Source of the DNA: CBDCFT01 sp965216365
GTDB lineage: Bacteria > Pseudomonadota > Gammaproteobacteria > Arenicellales > CBDCFT01
DNA length: 64,000 bases
NCBI GenBank assembly: GCA_965216365.1
Contig: CBDCFT010000078.1
Coordinates: 62,001-126,000 of the forward strand
Reading direction: 5' to 3'
Shown here: one piece after another, positions 36,409 to 45,105 of the stretch
How the letters are laid out: every line of letters begins with the position of its first letter
Numbering within the stretch: the first letter of the stretch is position 1
Made by a program: the position numbers and the translations under genes
Notes under the pieces: model-generated
What the model was told of the DNA's origin: nothing
What the model saw: only the letters and a program-made list of their open reading frames with translations
The model's database searches: none

Positions 36409-36440
36409 CGGCCAGCAAACAATAATGAGGCAAAGTAAAC

Positions 36441-36830
36441 ATGTTACAAGTCAAAGATCTTATGAGCAGTACGCTCGAAGTCGTTTCACCAGGCGCCCAT
36501 CTTCACGATGTGTTACTTAAAATGAATCAGGCGGGATACCGGCACCTGCCGGTGGTCAGCGATGACAAACTCGTCGGCATTATCACAGACCGTGACGTAC
36601 GCCTGGCGGTGAACTCACCCGTCGTGGACCGCGATACCGACGTTAATCGCGAATCGGTGCTGGATAAAATTCTGGTCAAGGATTGCATGACGCCGGATCC
36701 TCAGAGTGTTTCTCCAAACACCGCAGCCCACGAAGTGGCTGACTTGTTGTGTCTCAACAAGTTCGGTGCCATGCCGGTAGTAGACAATAAAAAACTGGTT
36801 GGGATGATCAGCTATGTCGATTTCTCTTAG
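36441..36830 (+). CDS. CBS-domain pair protein
   Basis: A 129-residue protein made only of two CBS motifs (KDLMSSTLEVVSPGAHLHDV and VKDCMTPDPQSVSPNTAAHE), ending at FS. Such stand-alone Bateman modules bind adenosine nucleotides (AMP, ATP, NADH or c-di-AMP) and regulate partners. The target is unknown. GAGG at 36425 is the ribosome site. Two FNR-type boxes upstream suggest oxygen control. It precedes the pst genes but is separated from them by 403 bases. Confidence 0.87.
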   Translation: MLQVKDLMSSTLEVVSPGAHLHDVLLKMNQAGYRHLPVVSDDKLVGIITDRDVRLAVNSPVVDRDTDVNRESVLDKILVKDCMTPDPQSVSPNTAAHEVADLLCLNKFGAMPVVDNKKLVGMISYVDFS

Positions 36831-37233
36831 ACACTTTGCGGCCAACCCATAGCACCCGCCTTTAGTGAGTACAGCGCCGCTGTACTGATTTTCCCGGCTG
36901 TGTATCGTGTTTGGTCGATGCGTACTGAAGTCGATCGGGCTGCCCAGTGCACATTTATATTAGCGTATATATAAGTGCATATTTTATGGTCGTATTTCCC
37001 GAAACAATTTTGTACGCATCATCCACACCGGCAAAATCAATTCGGTCTATGTAAAGATATCTTCATTGTATCTTAATATTATTGTAATAATTGCCCGTTA
37101 TCCTTCGGTTTATAGGGGAGAAGAAATCATAGTGCCTTGTGTAGTATTAACCAAAGTTAAATAGCTTTGTAATATTAAACGACCACGCTCGATTGGCTAA
37201 TCCCCGATTTCCCAACAATCGGAGGAAAAACAA
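36831..37233 (+). promoter_or_regulatory. pstS upstream region with AT-rich direct repeats
   Basis: No gene. Two copies of TTGTA (37066 and 37082) lie in an AT-rich block; the second is part of ATTGTAATAATTG (37081-37093), a 13-mer also found at 50292 upstream of the 2-phosphoglycerate kinase gene. PhoB control of pstS is expected in this context, but no good match to the enterobacterial Pho box (CTGTCAT repeats) is visible. GGAGG at 37220-37224 is the ribosome site of pstS. Confidence 0.45.
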
Positions 37234-38107
37234 ATGAAGTTCAAATTTGCTACTTTCACGTCCCTCGGCGTAGCCGCAATCCTTGTTTTCGCAACGGTAC
37301 AGGCGCGTACTGTTTTACAAAACAAAGGTTCCGATACGCTGGTTAATGTGGCCCAAGCCTGGGCAGAAGCCTATCGCGAAATCAACCCGGATGTCGCTGT
37401 AGCGGTCTCGGGTGGTGGTTCGGGCACGGGTTATCGCGGCCATGATTAACGGTACGGTCGATATTGCCAATGCATCACGGGCGATGAAAGACAAAGAAGT
37501 CGACCTGGCGAAAGAGCAGGGACAAAATCCTGTCGATCATATTGTCGGTTACGACGCTCTTGCCGTTTTTCTGCATCAGGATAATCCGCTCGATTCCATC
37601 AGCATCGAAAAACTAGCCGAGATCTACGGTGAAGACGGCGGCATTAATTCCTGGTCGGACCTGGGTATAGAAGTGCCCGGATGTAAAGACCAGGAAATGG
37701 TTCTCGTCAGCCGGCAAAACAATTCCGGTACCTATGCCTATTTCCGCAAGGCGGTGCTGGGCGACAAGCGTGACTATAAACTGGGTACCCGCGATATGCA
37801 CGGCTCCAAAGATGTCGTGGATCTGGTGGAAAAAACCCCCTGCGCCATTGGCTACAGCGGTCTGGCTTATGCCACCGATCACATCAAGATGGCCTGCATT
37901 GCCAAAGAAGAAGGTGGCGAATGCGTATCACCGAGTGTCGCCACCGCCAGCGACGGCAGCTATCCGGTCGCGCGACCGCTATTCATGTACACCAACGGCG
38001 AACCGGATGGGGAAATCAAGGCTTACCTGGATTGGATCAAGAGCGATGCCGGTCAATGTATCATTTTCGATAAGGGATATGCCCCGGCAAGTAAAGTCAG
38101 TTGCTGA
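37234..38107 (+). pseudogene. pstS: phosphate-binding protein PstS, frameshifted
   Basis: The first frame holds a signal peptide (FKFATFTSLGVAAILVFATV) and the phosphate-binding start LQNKGSDTL...VSGGGSGTG, then stops at 37449. The second continues IAAMINGTVDIANASRAMKD to FDKGYAPASKVSC. Deleting one T of TT at 37431-37432 (GGGTTATCGC) joins them as GSGTGIAAMINGTVD, giving about 290 residues. PstS captures phosphate in the periplasm for PstCAB. All other pst genes here are intact, so an assembly error is plausible; if real, the cell relies on Pit and the Na/Pi transporters or on another PstS. Confidence 0.9.
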
Positions 38108-38156
38108 CGTATCCAACACATCCCTTAACGCGTTTTTCGTTCCTGGGTAGATAATA

Positions 38157-39239
38157 ATGGCACACTATGAAGAACGTCTTGAAAAAGACCTCGCGCAAAT
38201 TAGTGAACGGTTAAGCCTGCTGGCTAAATATGTCGAAGACGGGCTGGCGGATGCGATCCAGTCTGTGCAAACCGGCAATGACAAGCTGGCTTATTTGACC
38301 ATATTGGGCGATGGCCGTATTAACCATATCCATCGTGCTCTGGATCAGTTGTGTTATCGATTCATCGCACTGCATTTGCCCAGCGCTGGTCATTTAAGAC
38401 GTCTTTCGGCAACTATTCGCATTAACCTGCAACTGGAGCGTATCGGCGATTACGCAGTGACTATCGCCCGCGAGGGTGTGCAGTTAAAACAACCACCCGA
38501 TGGTGCTATTGCCCGGGAAATTGAACGAACGGGTGAAGAAGTGCGCCGCATGTTGCGGCTTTCGATAGAAGCTTTCGTCGAGGGCAACGAGGAAGGGGCA
38601 CGCGTAACCCATAGCATGGCTGATCATATGGAACATGATATGAACAGTATCTATTCCGATCTCATGGTCGAAGGCGATCGTACCCGGATTAAGCGTTTGC
38701 TCGCGATATTCGTGATTTTCAATATGCTCAAAAGAGTTTCGGATCAGGCAAAAAACCTTTGTGAGGAAACCATCTTTGCCGAAACTGGCGAAATCAAAAC
38801 CAGCGCTGTGCCAAAAGTGCTGTTTCTGGACGATGACAATGGTTGCCTGAGTCCGATGGCAGAGGCTGTCGCCCGCAAAACATTCCCCGACAGGATGGAA
38901 TATCACAGCGCCGGTGGCGGTTCGCTGGCTGCGGAATTAAATCCGCAAATGCTGGAGTTTGTGAATGAACATGGTATCGAATTCGATGGCAAGTCTCCGA
39001 CTGCACTCGAGCCCGGTAAGCTGGACCAGTACTACCTGGTCGTCAACATGCAGGGAGCGGCAGACCGCTACTTGTCAGACATACCGTTTCACACTGCGGT
39101 TGTGGAATGGGATGTGGGTCCGGCGCCGGAAGGTGGCGACAACGAAAGCGTAAGGCAACGCTTCGAGGAGATATATCGCAACATCGCAGTAAACCTTCAG
39201 GATCTGGTTGAACTGATGTACGGCGAAAACGGAGCTTAA
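38157..39239 (+). CDS. phoU: PhoU fused to a degenerate low-molecular-weight phosphatase-like domain
   Basis: A 360-residue protein. Residues 1-210 are two PhoU helical repeats (RINLQLERIGDYAVTIAR; FNMLKRVSDQAKNLCEET). From about 219 a second domain reads KVLFLDDDNGCLSPMAEA, which lines up with the phosphatase P-loop VLFVCxGNxCRSPMAEA, but the nucleophile Cys is Asp225 and the Arg is Leu231. The domain runs to the end (VVEWDVGPAP takes the place of the acid loop VPDP). It therefore cannot act as a Cys-based phosphatase and may bind phosphate or a protein instead. PhoU senses Pst activity and restrains PhoR. Placement between pstS and pstC is unusual, as phoU normally follows pstB. Confidence 0.88.
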   Translation: MAHYEERLEKDLAQISERLSLLAKYVEDGLADAIQSVQTGNDKLAYLTILGDGRINHIHRALDQLCYRFIALHLPSAGHLRRLSATIRINLQLERIGDYAVTIAREGVQLKQPPDGAIAREIERTGEEVRRMLRLSIEAFVEGNEEGARVTHSMADHMEHDMNSIYSDLMVEGDRTRIKRLLAIFVIFNMLKRVSDQAKNLCEETIFAETGEIKTSAVPKVLFLDDDNGCLSPMAEAVARKTFPDRMEYHSAGGGSLAAELNPQMLEFVNEHGIEFDGKSPTALEPGKLDQYYLVVNMQGAADRYLSDIPFHTAVVEWDVGPAPEGGDNESVRQRFEEIYRNIAVNLQDLVELMYGENGA

Positions 39240-39240
39240 A

Positions 39241-40206
39241 ATGGCTACGGGCACTTCTTCCATTGCGCAATCGACTTCGTTGGACAAGGTAGCCTCGAAA
39301 CCAGGCAACGATGATTTCGACCGCCGCAACGCCGACTGGTATATCGATAAGCTGGTACAGGTTATTGTTTTTATCGGCGGCATCTCGGCGATCATATTTA
39401 TCATCGGTATTTTCGTTTTTATCACCAAGGAAGGGTTCGGGTTTATTGTCCATACCCTCGATCTTGGTGAATTCTTTACTTCGCCAAGATGGCGCCCGAC
39501 ATCCGAGTATAAAACCACTTACGGTATTCTGGCCCTGATAGCCGGTACTGCCAGCGTGACCGGGCTGGCGATGCTGGTGGCCATTCCTTTTTCGCTCGGT
39601 GCAGCAATCTATATCGCCGAGTTCGCTACGGGAAAGACCCGTGAAACATTGAAAGTATTGGTTGAACTGTTGGCGGCAATTCCTTCAGTAGTATGGGGTT
39701 TTATCGGCCTAACTATTATGAATCCGCTGATTATCGACGTCTTCGATGTGCCGGTGGGCCTGAATGTTCTTAACGCCGGCATCATTCTGGGATTGATGGC
39801 TGCACCTATCATGACATCCATCGCAGAAGACGCGTTAAAAGCGGTGCCGGATCGTTACCGTGAAGCGGCCGAAGCGCTGGGAGCGACGCGCTGGCAGGTG
39901 GTCCTGAAAACGGTTTTACCCGCTGCCAAGAATGGATTACTCGGCGCTGTATTGCTCGGGGTAGGGCGTGGCTTCGGTGAAACCATGGCCGTGTTGATGG
40001 CGACCGGACACTCGATCAACATACCGGACAGCATATTCGATTCCGTACGCGCCTTGACCGCGACCATTGCGGCGGAACTGGGTGAAACGGCAGTCGGGTC
40101 GGATCACTATCAAGCGCTTTTTACCATCGGAATTTTTCTGTTCATCATCACTTTCATCATTAACTTGACTGCGGATCTGATTGTCCGCGGCATTCGCAAG
40201 GGTTAA
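39241..40206 (+). CDS. pstC: phosphate ABC transporter permease PstC
   Basis: A 321-residue inner-membrane protein with six predicted helices after a cytoplasmic N-terminal extension of about 35 residues. FVFITKEGFGFI marks the first helix region and the coupling-loop motif is EALGATRWQVVLKTVLPAAKNG. It forms the phosphate channel with PstA. It starts one base after the phoU stop. Confidence 0.94.
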   Translation: MATGTSSIAQSTSLDKVASKPGNDDFDRRNADWYIDKLVQVIVFIGGISAIIFIIGIFVFITKEGFGFIVHTLDLGEFFTSPRWRPTSEYKTTYGILALIAGTASVTGLAMLVAIPFSLGAAIYIAEFATGKTRETLKVLVELLAAIPSVVWGFIGLTIMNPLIIDVFDVPVGLNVLNAGIILGLMAAPIMTSIAEDALKAVPDRYREAAEALGATRWQVVLKTVLPAAKNGLLGAVLLGVGRGFGETMAVLMATGHSINIPDSIFDSVRALTATIAAELGETAVGSDHYQALFTIGIFLFIITFIINLTADLIVRGIRKG

Positions 40207-40211
40207 GCGTC

Positions 40212-41081
40212 ATGTTTGAGCAATCTTCCCTGAATGTAAAAAACCAGACGGTGCAGGGTTTGTACCGCACCCTTTTTATGTTGATGACCATCCTGCTCAT
40301 CCTGCCGGTGCTGATGATTCTGGGCACCTTGATTTACAAGGGTGGTTCGGTAATTTCCTTCGAATTTCTGTTCAGCGAACCCACCAACGGCATGACCGCA
40401 GGCGGCATTTTTCCGGCCCTGATCGGTACTATCTGGTTGGTCAGTGTCGCCTTGCTGATTTCAGTGCCACTCGGGGTAGCGGCGGCGATTTATCTCAGTG
40501 AGTACGCACCCGACAACTGGTTTACACGGATGGTCAACCTCGCCATCATTAACCTCGCTGGTGTGCCTTCCATAGTTCACGCGTTGTTCGGCGTCGGTGC
40601 CTTCGTGCTGTTTTTTGGCTTCGGCACCAGTATTCTCGCCGCCAGTTTGACATTGGCCATCATGACCCTTCCGATTGTAATCGTTGCAACTCGCGAATCC
40701 TTGCAGGCGGTTCCCTATGCGTTCCGGGAAGCCTGTTGGAACATGGGCGCGACGCGCTGGCAGACTATTCGCCGAGTGGTGTTGCCCAATGCCGTCAGTG
40801 GCATTCTGACCGGCGTAATTCTCGAGGTATCGCGCACCACTGGTGAAACAGCACCCATTATGTTTACCGGCGCGGCGTTTTTTCTGCCGTTTCTGCCGGA
40901 AAGCGTATTCGATCAAACCATGGCCTTGTCCTTGCATTTATACGTGGTGGCGACCCAGGTGCCGAATGTGCCCGAAGCCTTACCCTTTGGCGTGGCGCTG
41001 GTATTGATTGCCATGGTGTTACTCATGAATAGTATATCTATAGCATTTCGCATGTATCTGCGCGGTAAAAAGAAATGGTAG
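40212..41081 (+). CDS. pstA: phosphate ABC transporter permease PstA
   Basis: A 289-residue permease with six helices; the coupling loop reads ACWNMGATRWQTIRRVVLPN and the segment SRTTGETAPIMFTGAAFF is typical of PstA. It pairs with PstC. Its stop overlaps the first pstB start by seven bases (ATG at 41075), so the genes are translationally coupled. Confidence 0.94.
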   Translation: MFEQSSLNVKNQTVQGLYRTLFMLMTILLILPVLMILGTLIYKGGSVISFEFLFSEPTNGMTAGGIFPALIGTIWLVSVALLISVPLGVAAAIYLSEYAPDNWFTRMVNLAIINLAGVPSIVHALFGVGAFVLFFGFGTSILAASLTLAIMTLPIVIVATRESLQAVPYAFREACWNMGATRWQTIRRVVLPNAVSGILTGVILEVSRTTGETAPIMFTGAAFFLPFLPESVFDQTMALSLHLYVVATQVPNVPEALPFGVALVLIAMVLLMNSISIAFRMYLRGKKKW

Positions 41082-41878
41082 CGGCGGCGCAGGACGCAGT
41101 ACCTGCGGAAATGCCGGCAACGGGATCGACCAAGCTCGAGGTTTCGAACCTGGCGATTCGCTATGGCGACACCACGGCTTTAAGTGGCGTCACGTTGGAT
41201 GTTCGTGAAAATGAAATCTTCGGCATCATCGGTCCGGCCAACGCAGGCAAAACATCGTTTTTGAAGGCGCTTAATCGCATGGATATGTTCAATTCCAGTA
41301 TGCGGGTCGACGGCGACATTTCGTTTAACGGCCGCAACACACGCGACTTGCGTAACGTCTATGCACTGCGCAGCCGTATCGGTGTGGTTTTTCCACTGCC
41401 GGTGGGTTTGCCCATGACGGTTTACAATAACGTCGCCCTGGCACCACGGCTGCGGGGTATCAAGAACAAGGCGGAATTGGATGTTATTGTAGAGCGTTGC
41501 CTGCAACGCGCGGCGCTGTGGGATGAAGTGAAAGACCGGCTGAATTCCCTGGGCAGCCTGTTGTCGGGTGGCCAACAACAGCGGCTGACTATTGCCCGCG
41601 CCTTGTCCCAGGATCCGGAGCTGCTGATGCTGGACGAATTCTCTATTGCGGTCGACCCTGTCACCACTATGCGCATTGAGGATGTACTCAAAGAATTGCG
41701 CAAAGAGATCACCATTATTTTGGTCACCAACTTGGTGCAACAGGCCAGACGACTGGCTGATCGCACCGCGTTTTTCCTTGCCGGCGAATGCGTTGAAATC
41801 GGCAAGACCGAGGACTTGTTTACCGGTGAAGTCAAAAACAGCCGCACTCGTGACTACGTGGAGGGCCGCTTCGGTTAA
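41075..41878 (+). CDS. pstB: PstB-type ATPase 1 (intact signature; altered Q-loop and H-loop)
   Basis: A 267-residue ABC ATPase. Walker A is GPANAGKTS, the signature LSGGQQQRLTIARAL is canonical and Walker B is LLMLDEFSIAVDP. The Q-loop position, VFQKP in ordinary PstB, reads VFPLP (Gln to Pro), and the H-loop, normally VTHNMQQA, reads VTNLVQQA (His to Asn). It also has a 20-residue N-terminal extension. These losses should impair hydrolysis at its own Walker A site while it still supplies a good signature to a partner. It is immediately followed by a second PstB with the opposite pattern, so the two probably form a heterodimer. Confidence 0.88.
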   Translation: MVAAAQDAVPAEMPATGSTKLEVSNLAIRYGDTTALSGVTLDVRENEIFGIIGPANAGKTSFLKALNRMDMFNSSMRVDGDISFNGRNTRDLRNVYALRSRIGVVFPLPVGLPMTVYNNVALAPRLRGIKNKAELDVIVERCLQRAALWDEVKDRLNSLGSLLSGGQQQRLTIARALSQDPELLMLDEFSIAVDPVTTMRIEDVLKELRKEITIILVTNLVQQARRLADRTAFFLAGECVEIGKTEDLFTGEVKNSRTRDYVEGRFG

Positions 41879-41883
41879 GCATT

Positions 41884-42687
41884 ATGGCAGCTATTGAACA
41901 ACCTGCTTCCGAGACAAAGACCAACGGCGAATTCGCTATTCAGACCCAGGTGTTGAACCTCTGGTATGGCACATTCCAGGCTTTGTTCGACATCGACCTG
42001 AATGTAAAACAGGGCATTATTACCTCGTTGATCGGGCCGTCCGGATGCGGTAAGTCCACCCTGCTGCGCAGTGTCAATCGTATAAACGAACGGCTGGGAT
42101 ACGTGCGCATCGAAGGCACTATCAATGTTCTGGGTAACAATGTTTACGATCCAGGTGTTGAGCTGGTGCAGGTGCGAAAGCAAATCGGTATGGTGTTTCA
42201 ACGTCCCAACCCGTTACCGATATCCATCCGCGATAATATTTTATTCGGATTTAATATCCACCATGAAGGGCGGGTTTCGCGCACCGAACAAGACGATATT
42301 GTCGAACAGGCACTCAAACAGGTATTACTGTGGGATAAAGTGAAAGATCGTCTGCAACGTAAAGCCACCGAACTCTCACTGGAAGAACAGCAAAAGTTGT
42401 GCATCGCCAGACTGTTGCCGGTAAAGCCCACGGTGTTGTTGATGGATGAACCGTGTTCGGCCCTGGACCCGAAGGGAACGGCTGCAGTCGAGGAATTGAT
42501 CTGGGAATTACGCGGTCAATACACCATACTCATTGTGACACATAATATGGCACAGGCGCGCCGCGCCAGTGAAGAATGTGTTTTCATGTTGATGGGAAAA
42601 ATGGTCGAGCACACAACCACCGAGGAAATGTTTGTCACGCCAAAACACAAGGAAACTGCCGATTACATCGAGGGACGCTACGGTTAA
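41884..42687 (+). CDS. pstB: PstB-type ATPase 2 (degenerate signature; intact Walker A/B, Q- and H-loops)
   Basis: A 267-residue ABC ATPase with Walker A GPSGCGKST, Q-loop VFQRPNPLP, Walker B LLMDEPCSALDP and H-loop VTHNMAQA, all canonical for PstB. The signature, LSGGQQQR in the family, is LSLEEQQK here. Combined with ATPase 1 this would give one consensus ATP site (Walker motifs of 2 with signature of 1) and one degenerate site, the layout of asymmetric heterodimeric ABC proteins. It starts five bases after ATPase 1 and ends in the PstB-typical DYIEGRYG. Confidence 0.9.
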   Translation: MAAIEQPASETKTNGEFAIQTQVLNLWYGTFQALFDIDLNVKQGIITSLIGPSGCGKSTLLRSVNRINERLGYVRIEGTINVLGNNVYDPGVELVQVRKQIGMVFQRPNPLPISIRDNILFGFNIHHEGRVSRTEQDDIVEQALKQVLLWDKVKDRLQRKATELSLEEQQKLCIARLLPVKPTVLLMDEPCSALDPKGTAAVEELIWELRGQYTILIVTHNMAQARRASEECVFMLMGKMVEHTTTEEMFVTPKHKETADYIEGRYG

Positions 42688-42737
42688 TCCTGTCGACGTG
42701 CGATCTTGATTCCCATCGGGCGAAGTCAGAGTTTGTG

Positions 42738-43433
42738 ATGGCGGAAAAAACCGCTCGTGTTCTCATCGTCGACGACGAAGCCGATATTCGCGAAATGATC
42801 GGGCTTGCACTCATGCGGGCCAACTATACTTTCGATGAAGCTGCCGACGCTGAACAGGCATTCACCATACTCAAGAACACTTCTCCCGATCTTATTCTGC
42901 TCGACTGGATGTTACCCGGGCTTTCCGGTGTGGACTTTGCCAAACGGGTGAAGAGTGACCCGCAAAGCGAGTCGGTGCCGATCATTGTGTTAACGGCGCG
43001 CAGTGACGAATCGGACAAAGTAAAGCTGCTCGAGTTAGGTGCTGACGATTACATTACCAAGCCCTTTTCCACGCGCGAACTGATCGCGCGCATTGGCGCA
43101 GTCCTGCGACGCAGCACGCAAACATCAAGCGCAGAACCAATAGAATTCGAAGGATTACAATTAGACCCGGAAAGCCACCGGGTGACGGTGCTGCAACGCT
43201 TCGTTGAAGTCAGTCCGACAGAATTTCGCTTGTTGCATTTTTTGATGACACATCCGGAACGGGCTTTCAGCCGCCGGCGATTACTTGACCATATCTGGGG
43301 TGAAAACGTCCATGTCGAAGAACGCACTGTCGATGTGCATGTGCGCCGTCTGCGCCAGGTGCTTGAACCATCCGGGCACCACCGGTTGATCCAGACCGTG
43401 CGCGGAGTGGGTTATCGCTTTTCCACGCACTAA
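42738..43433 (+). CDS. phoB: phosphate regulon response regulator PhoB
   Basis: About 231 residues. The receiver domain has acidic pocket VDDEAD, phospho-acceptor Asp in LILLDWMLPG, and Lys in DYITKPFS; the C-terminal OmpR-type winged helix reads RTVDVHVRRLRQVLEP and TVRGVGYRF. I start it at ATG 42738 (MAEKTARVLIVDDE); the longer frame from 42576 overlaps pstB2. It activates Pho genes when phosphorylated by PhoR, and lies directly after the pst genes with phoR next. Confidence 0.94.
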   Translation: MAEKTARVLIVDDEADIREMIGLALMRANYTFDEAADAEQAFTILKNTSPDLILLDWMLPGLSGVDFAKRVKSDPQSESVPIIVLTARSDESDKVKLLELGADDYITKPFSTRELIARIGAVLRRSTQTSSAEPIEFEGLQLDPESHRVTVLQRFVEVSPTEFRLLHFLMTHPERAFSRRRLLDHIWGENVHVEERTVDVHVRRLRQVLEPSGHHRLIQTVRGVGYRFSTH

Positions 43434-43601
43434 GGTTTACCGGTAATTTTACTCGCCTTCGAACGGGTATCTTAATTTGACAAGCGAAAGGTAGTATTGT
43501 CAGGCTATAGGATCTGAATCCCAATCGGCGCCTGGGCCGGCAAGAACAGCTTGCAACTTCATAATCATTCTTTGCTGCGCTCGTCCTGTGAATAAAGGAC
43601 G

Positions 43602-44825
43602 ATGACAGCCTTTTTACTGCTTGTAATCGTTTTACTCGCCGGTTATAGCACTTGGCATGTGTACCATCTCAGGCTGTTGAACCGGCAACTGGAGCACAAG
43701 CAATTTCCACAATCGCGCTATCCAAGGGGTAGTTGGGGACAGCTTTACAAACTCGTTGCCCGCCTGGATAAACGCGGTCGTAAACACAAACGCCGTCTCT
43801 CGCGTTTTCACAAGCGCTTCGCCGAATCCGCCAGCGCGTTCCCGGACGCGGTGGTCATACTGGGGCGTGATAACAGAATCGAGTGGTGTAATCCGGCTTC
43901 GGCCACCCTGTTGGGTCTGCACTGGCCTGAAGTACAAAATAAAAATTTTAGCGCAAGCATCGATGACCTTGTTGTCACCGAGTATCTCAGACGGCAGCAA
44001 TTTGCACGACCTTTGGAGCTGCCGTCCCCGGTCATGCCGTCAAAGATCGTTTCACTGGGTATAACCCGCTTTGGCAAGAAACGGCAAAAACTGGTGGTGG
44101 CACGCGATATCACGGCGAGCTACAACCTCAACCGTGTGCGCCGGGACTTCGTCGCCAACGCCTCTCATGAATTGAGAACTCCGCTGACCGTTATTCGCGG
44201 TTTCCTGGAGGACCTGGATGCGCCGGACACGGGTCGGGAACAATGGTCACGCGCCGTGCAATTGATGCAACGTCAAGCAAAACGAATGGAAGGGACTATC
44301 GATGATCTGATGAGTCTGTCACGGCTCGAAATGGATACCGAAAAGCCAAGCTACGGAGAAGTCGCTATACCTGAATTAATCGTGTCCATCATCGATGAGG
44401 CGCGTTCGTTAAGTGGCGAGAAACAACATCAAATCAATGCGAACATCAGTAACGATATTTGGTTGCTTGGTGTCGAAAGTGAATTATATAGTGCATTTTC
44501 AAATCTGATTTTCAATGCGATTCGCCACACCGCAATCCGAACCAAAGTCCATATTTGCTGGTTAGCACAAGACGGTGGGGCAGTTTTTTCCGTCAAAGAT
44601 GAGGGTGAAGGTATTGCCGCCCGACATATTCCCCGGTTAAGCGAGCGCTTTTATCGTGTGGATGCAGGCCGCTCACGTGACTCTGGTGGCGGCACCGGTC
44701 TCGGTTTGGCTATCGTCAAGCATGTGCTCGAACGTCATGACAGCGAGCTGAACATCGACAGCACTGTTGGTCACGGCAGTACATTTAGTTGTTACTTTCC
44801 ACCGGCACTCACTATACATAAGTGA
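43602..44825 (+). CDS. phoR: phosphate regulon sensor histidine kinase PhoR
   Basis: A 407-residue kinase. One N-terminal membrane segment (FLLLVIVLLAGYSTW), a basic linker, a PAS domain (about 80-170; VVILGRDNRIEWCNPASATLL), the H-box FVANASHELRTPLTVIRGF and an ATPase domain with NLIFNAIRHT, DEGEGI and GTGLGLAIVKH. It lacks a large periplasmic sensor, as in PhoR, which reads Pst/PhoU status. The gap to phoB is 168 bases and includes TTGACA at about 43478, a possible own promoter. Confidence 0.92.
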   Translation: MTAFLLLVIVLLAGYSTWHVYHLRLLNRQLEHKQFPQSRYPRGSWGQLYKLVARLDKRGRKHKRRLSRFHKRFAESASAFPDAVVILGRDNRIEWCNPASATLLGLHWPEVQNKNFSASIDDLVVTEYLRRQQFARPLELPSPVMPSKIVSLGITRFGKKRQKLVVARDITASYNLNRVRRDFVANASHELRTPLTVIRGFLEDLDAPDTGREQWSRAVQLMQRQAKRMEGTIDDLMSLSRLEMDTEKPSYGEVAIPELIVSIIDEARSLSGEKQHQINANISNDIWLLGVESELYSAFSNLIFNAIRHTAIRTKVHICWLAQDGGAVFSVKDEGEGIAARHIPRLSERFYRVDAGRSRDSGGGTGLGLAIVKHVLERHDSELNIDSTVGHGSTFSCYFPPALTIHK

Positions 44826-45105
44826 AACCAATGCTTGATGGCGTTGGGTGAGAACATCGACGTGCTGCCTCTAATCGTCTCTGAATACGGCATTTCCGAA
44901 CACCCGGATCAGAGGAGCAATTAATAGCAGAATTATTTACCGCAACGGGCAAACCAACGCTTTGTACGGCGATTTATTGATCCAGGTCATGATATTGTGC
45001 GCTGGCGTGCGTTTTAATCGAGTAGATTTGGAAACTAACGTCATGAGCAGAAGGGAGGGAACTCCTTTCGCCCCAAAAAACGAATAACGCTAACGAGGAA
45101 AAACT
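44826..45105. other. gap between phoR and the DUF47/pit genes
   Basis: No gene seen. The last 20 bases contain the ribosome site (AACGAGGAAAAACT) of the DUF47 gene. No clear Pho box or terminator was found by eye. Confidence 0.4.

Larger units (their letters stand above)
36075..36440. other. divergent regulatory gap with two FNR-type boxes
   Basis: No gene. It holds one perfect and one near-perfect FNR/ANR box plus a matching -10 for the CBS gene (separate entries). The part next to the receptor gene is AT-rich and carries its ribosome-binding site (AGGAGACAT on the minus strand). Confidence 0.6.

Noticed and set aside
42576..42737. 54-codon N-terminal extension of PhoB
   Set aside because: It overlaps pstB2 in another frame and has no receiver-domain sequence.
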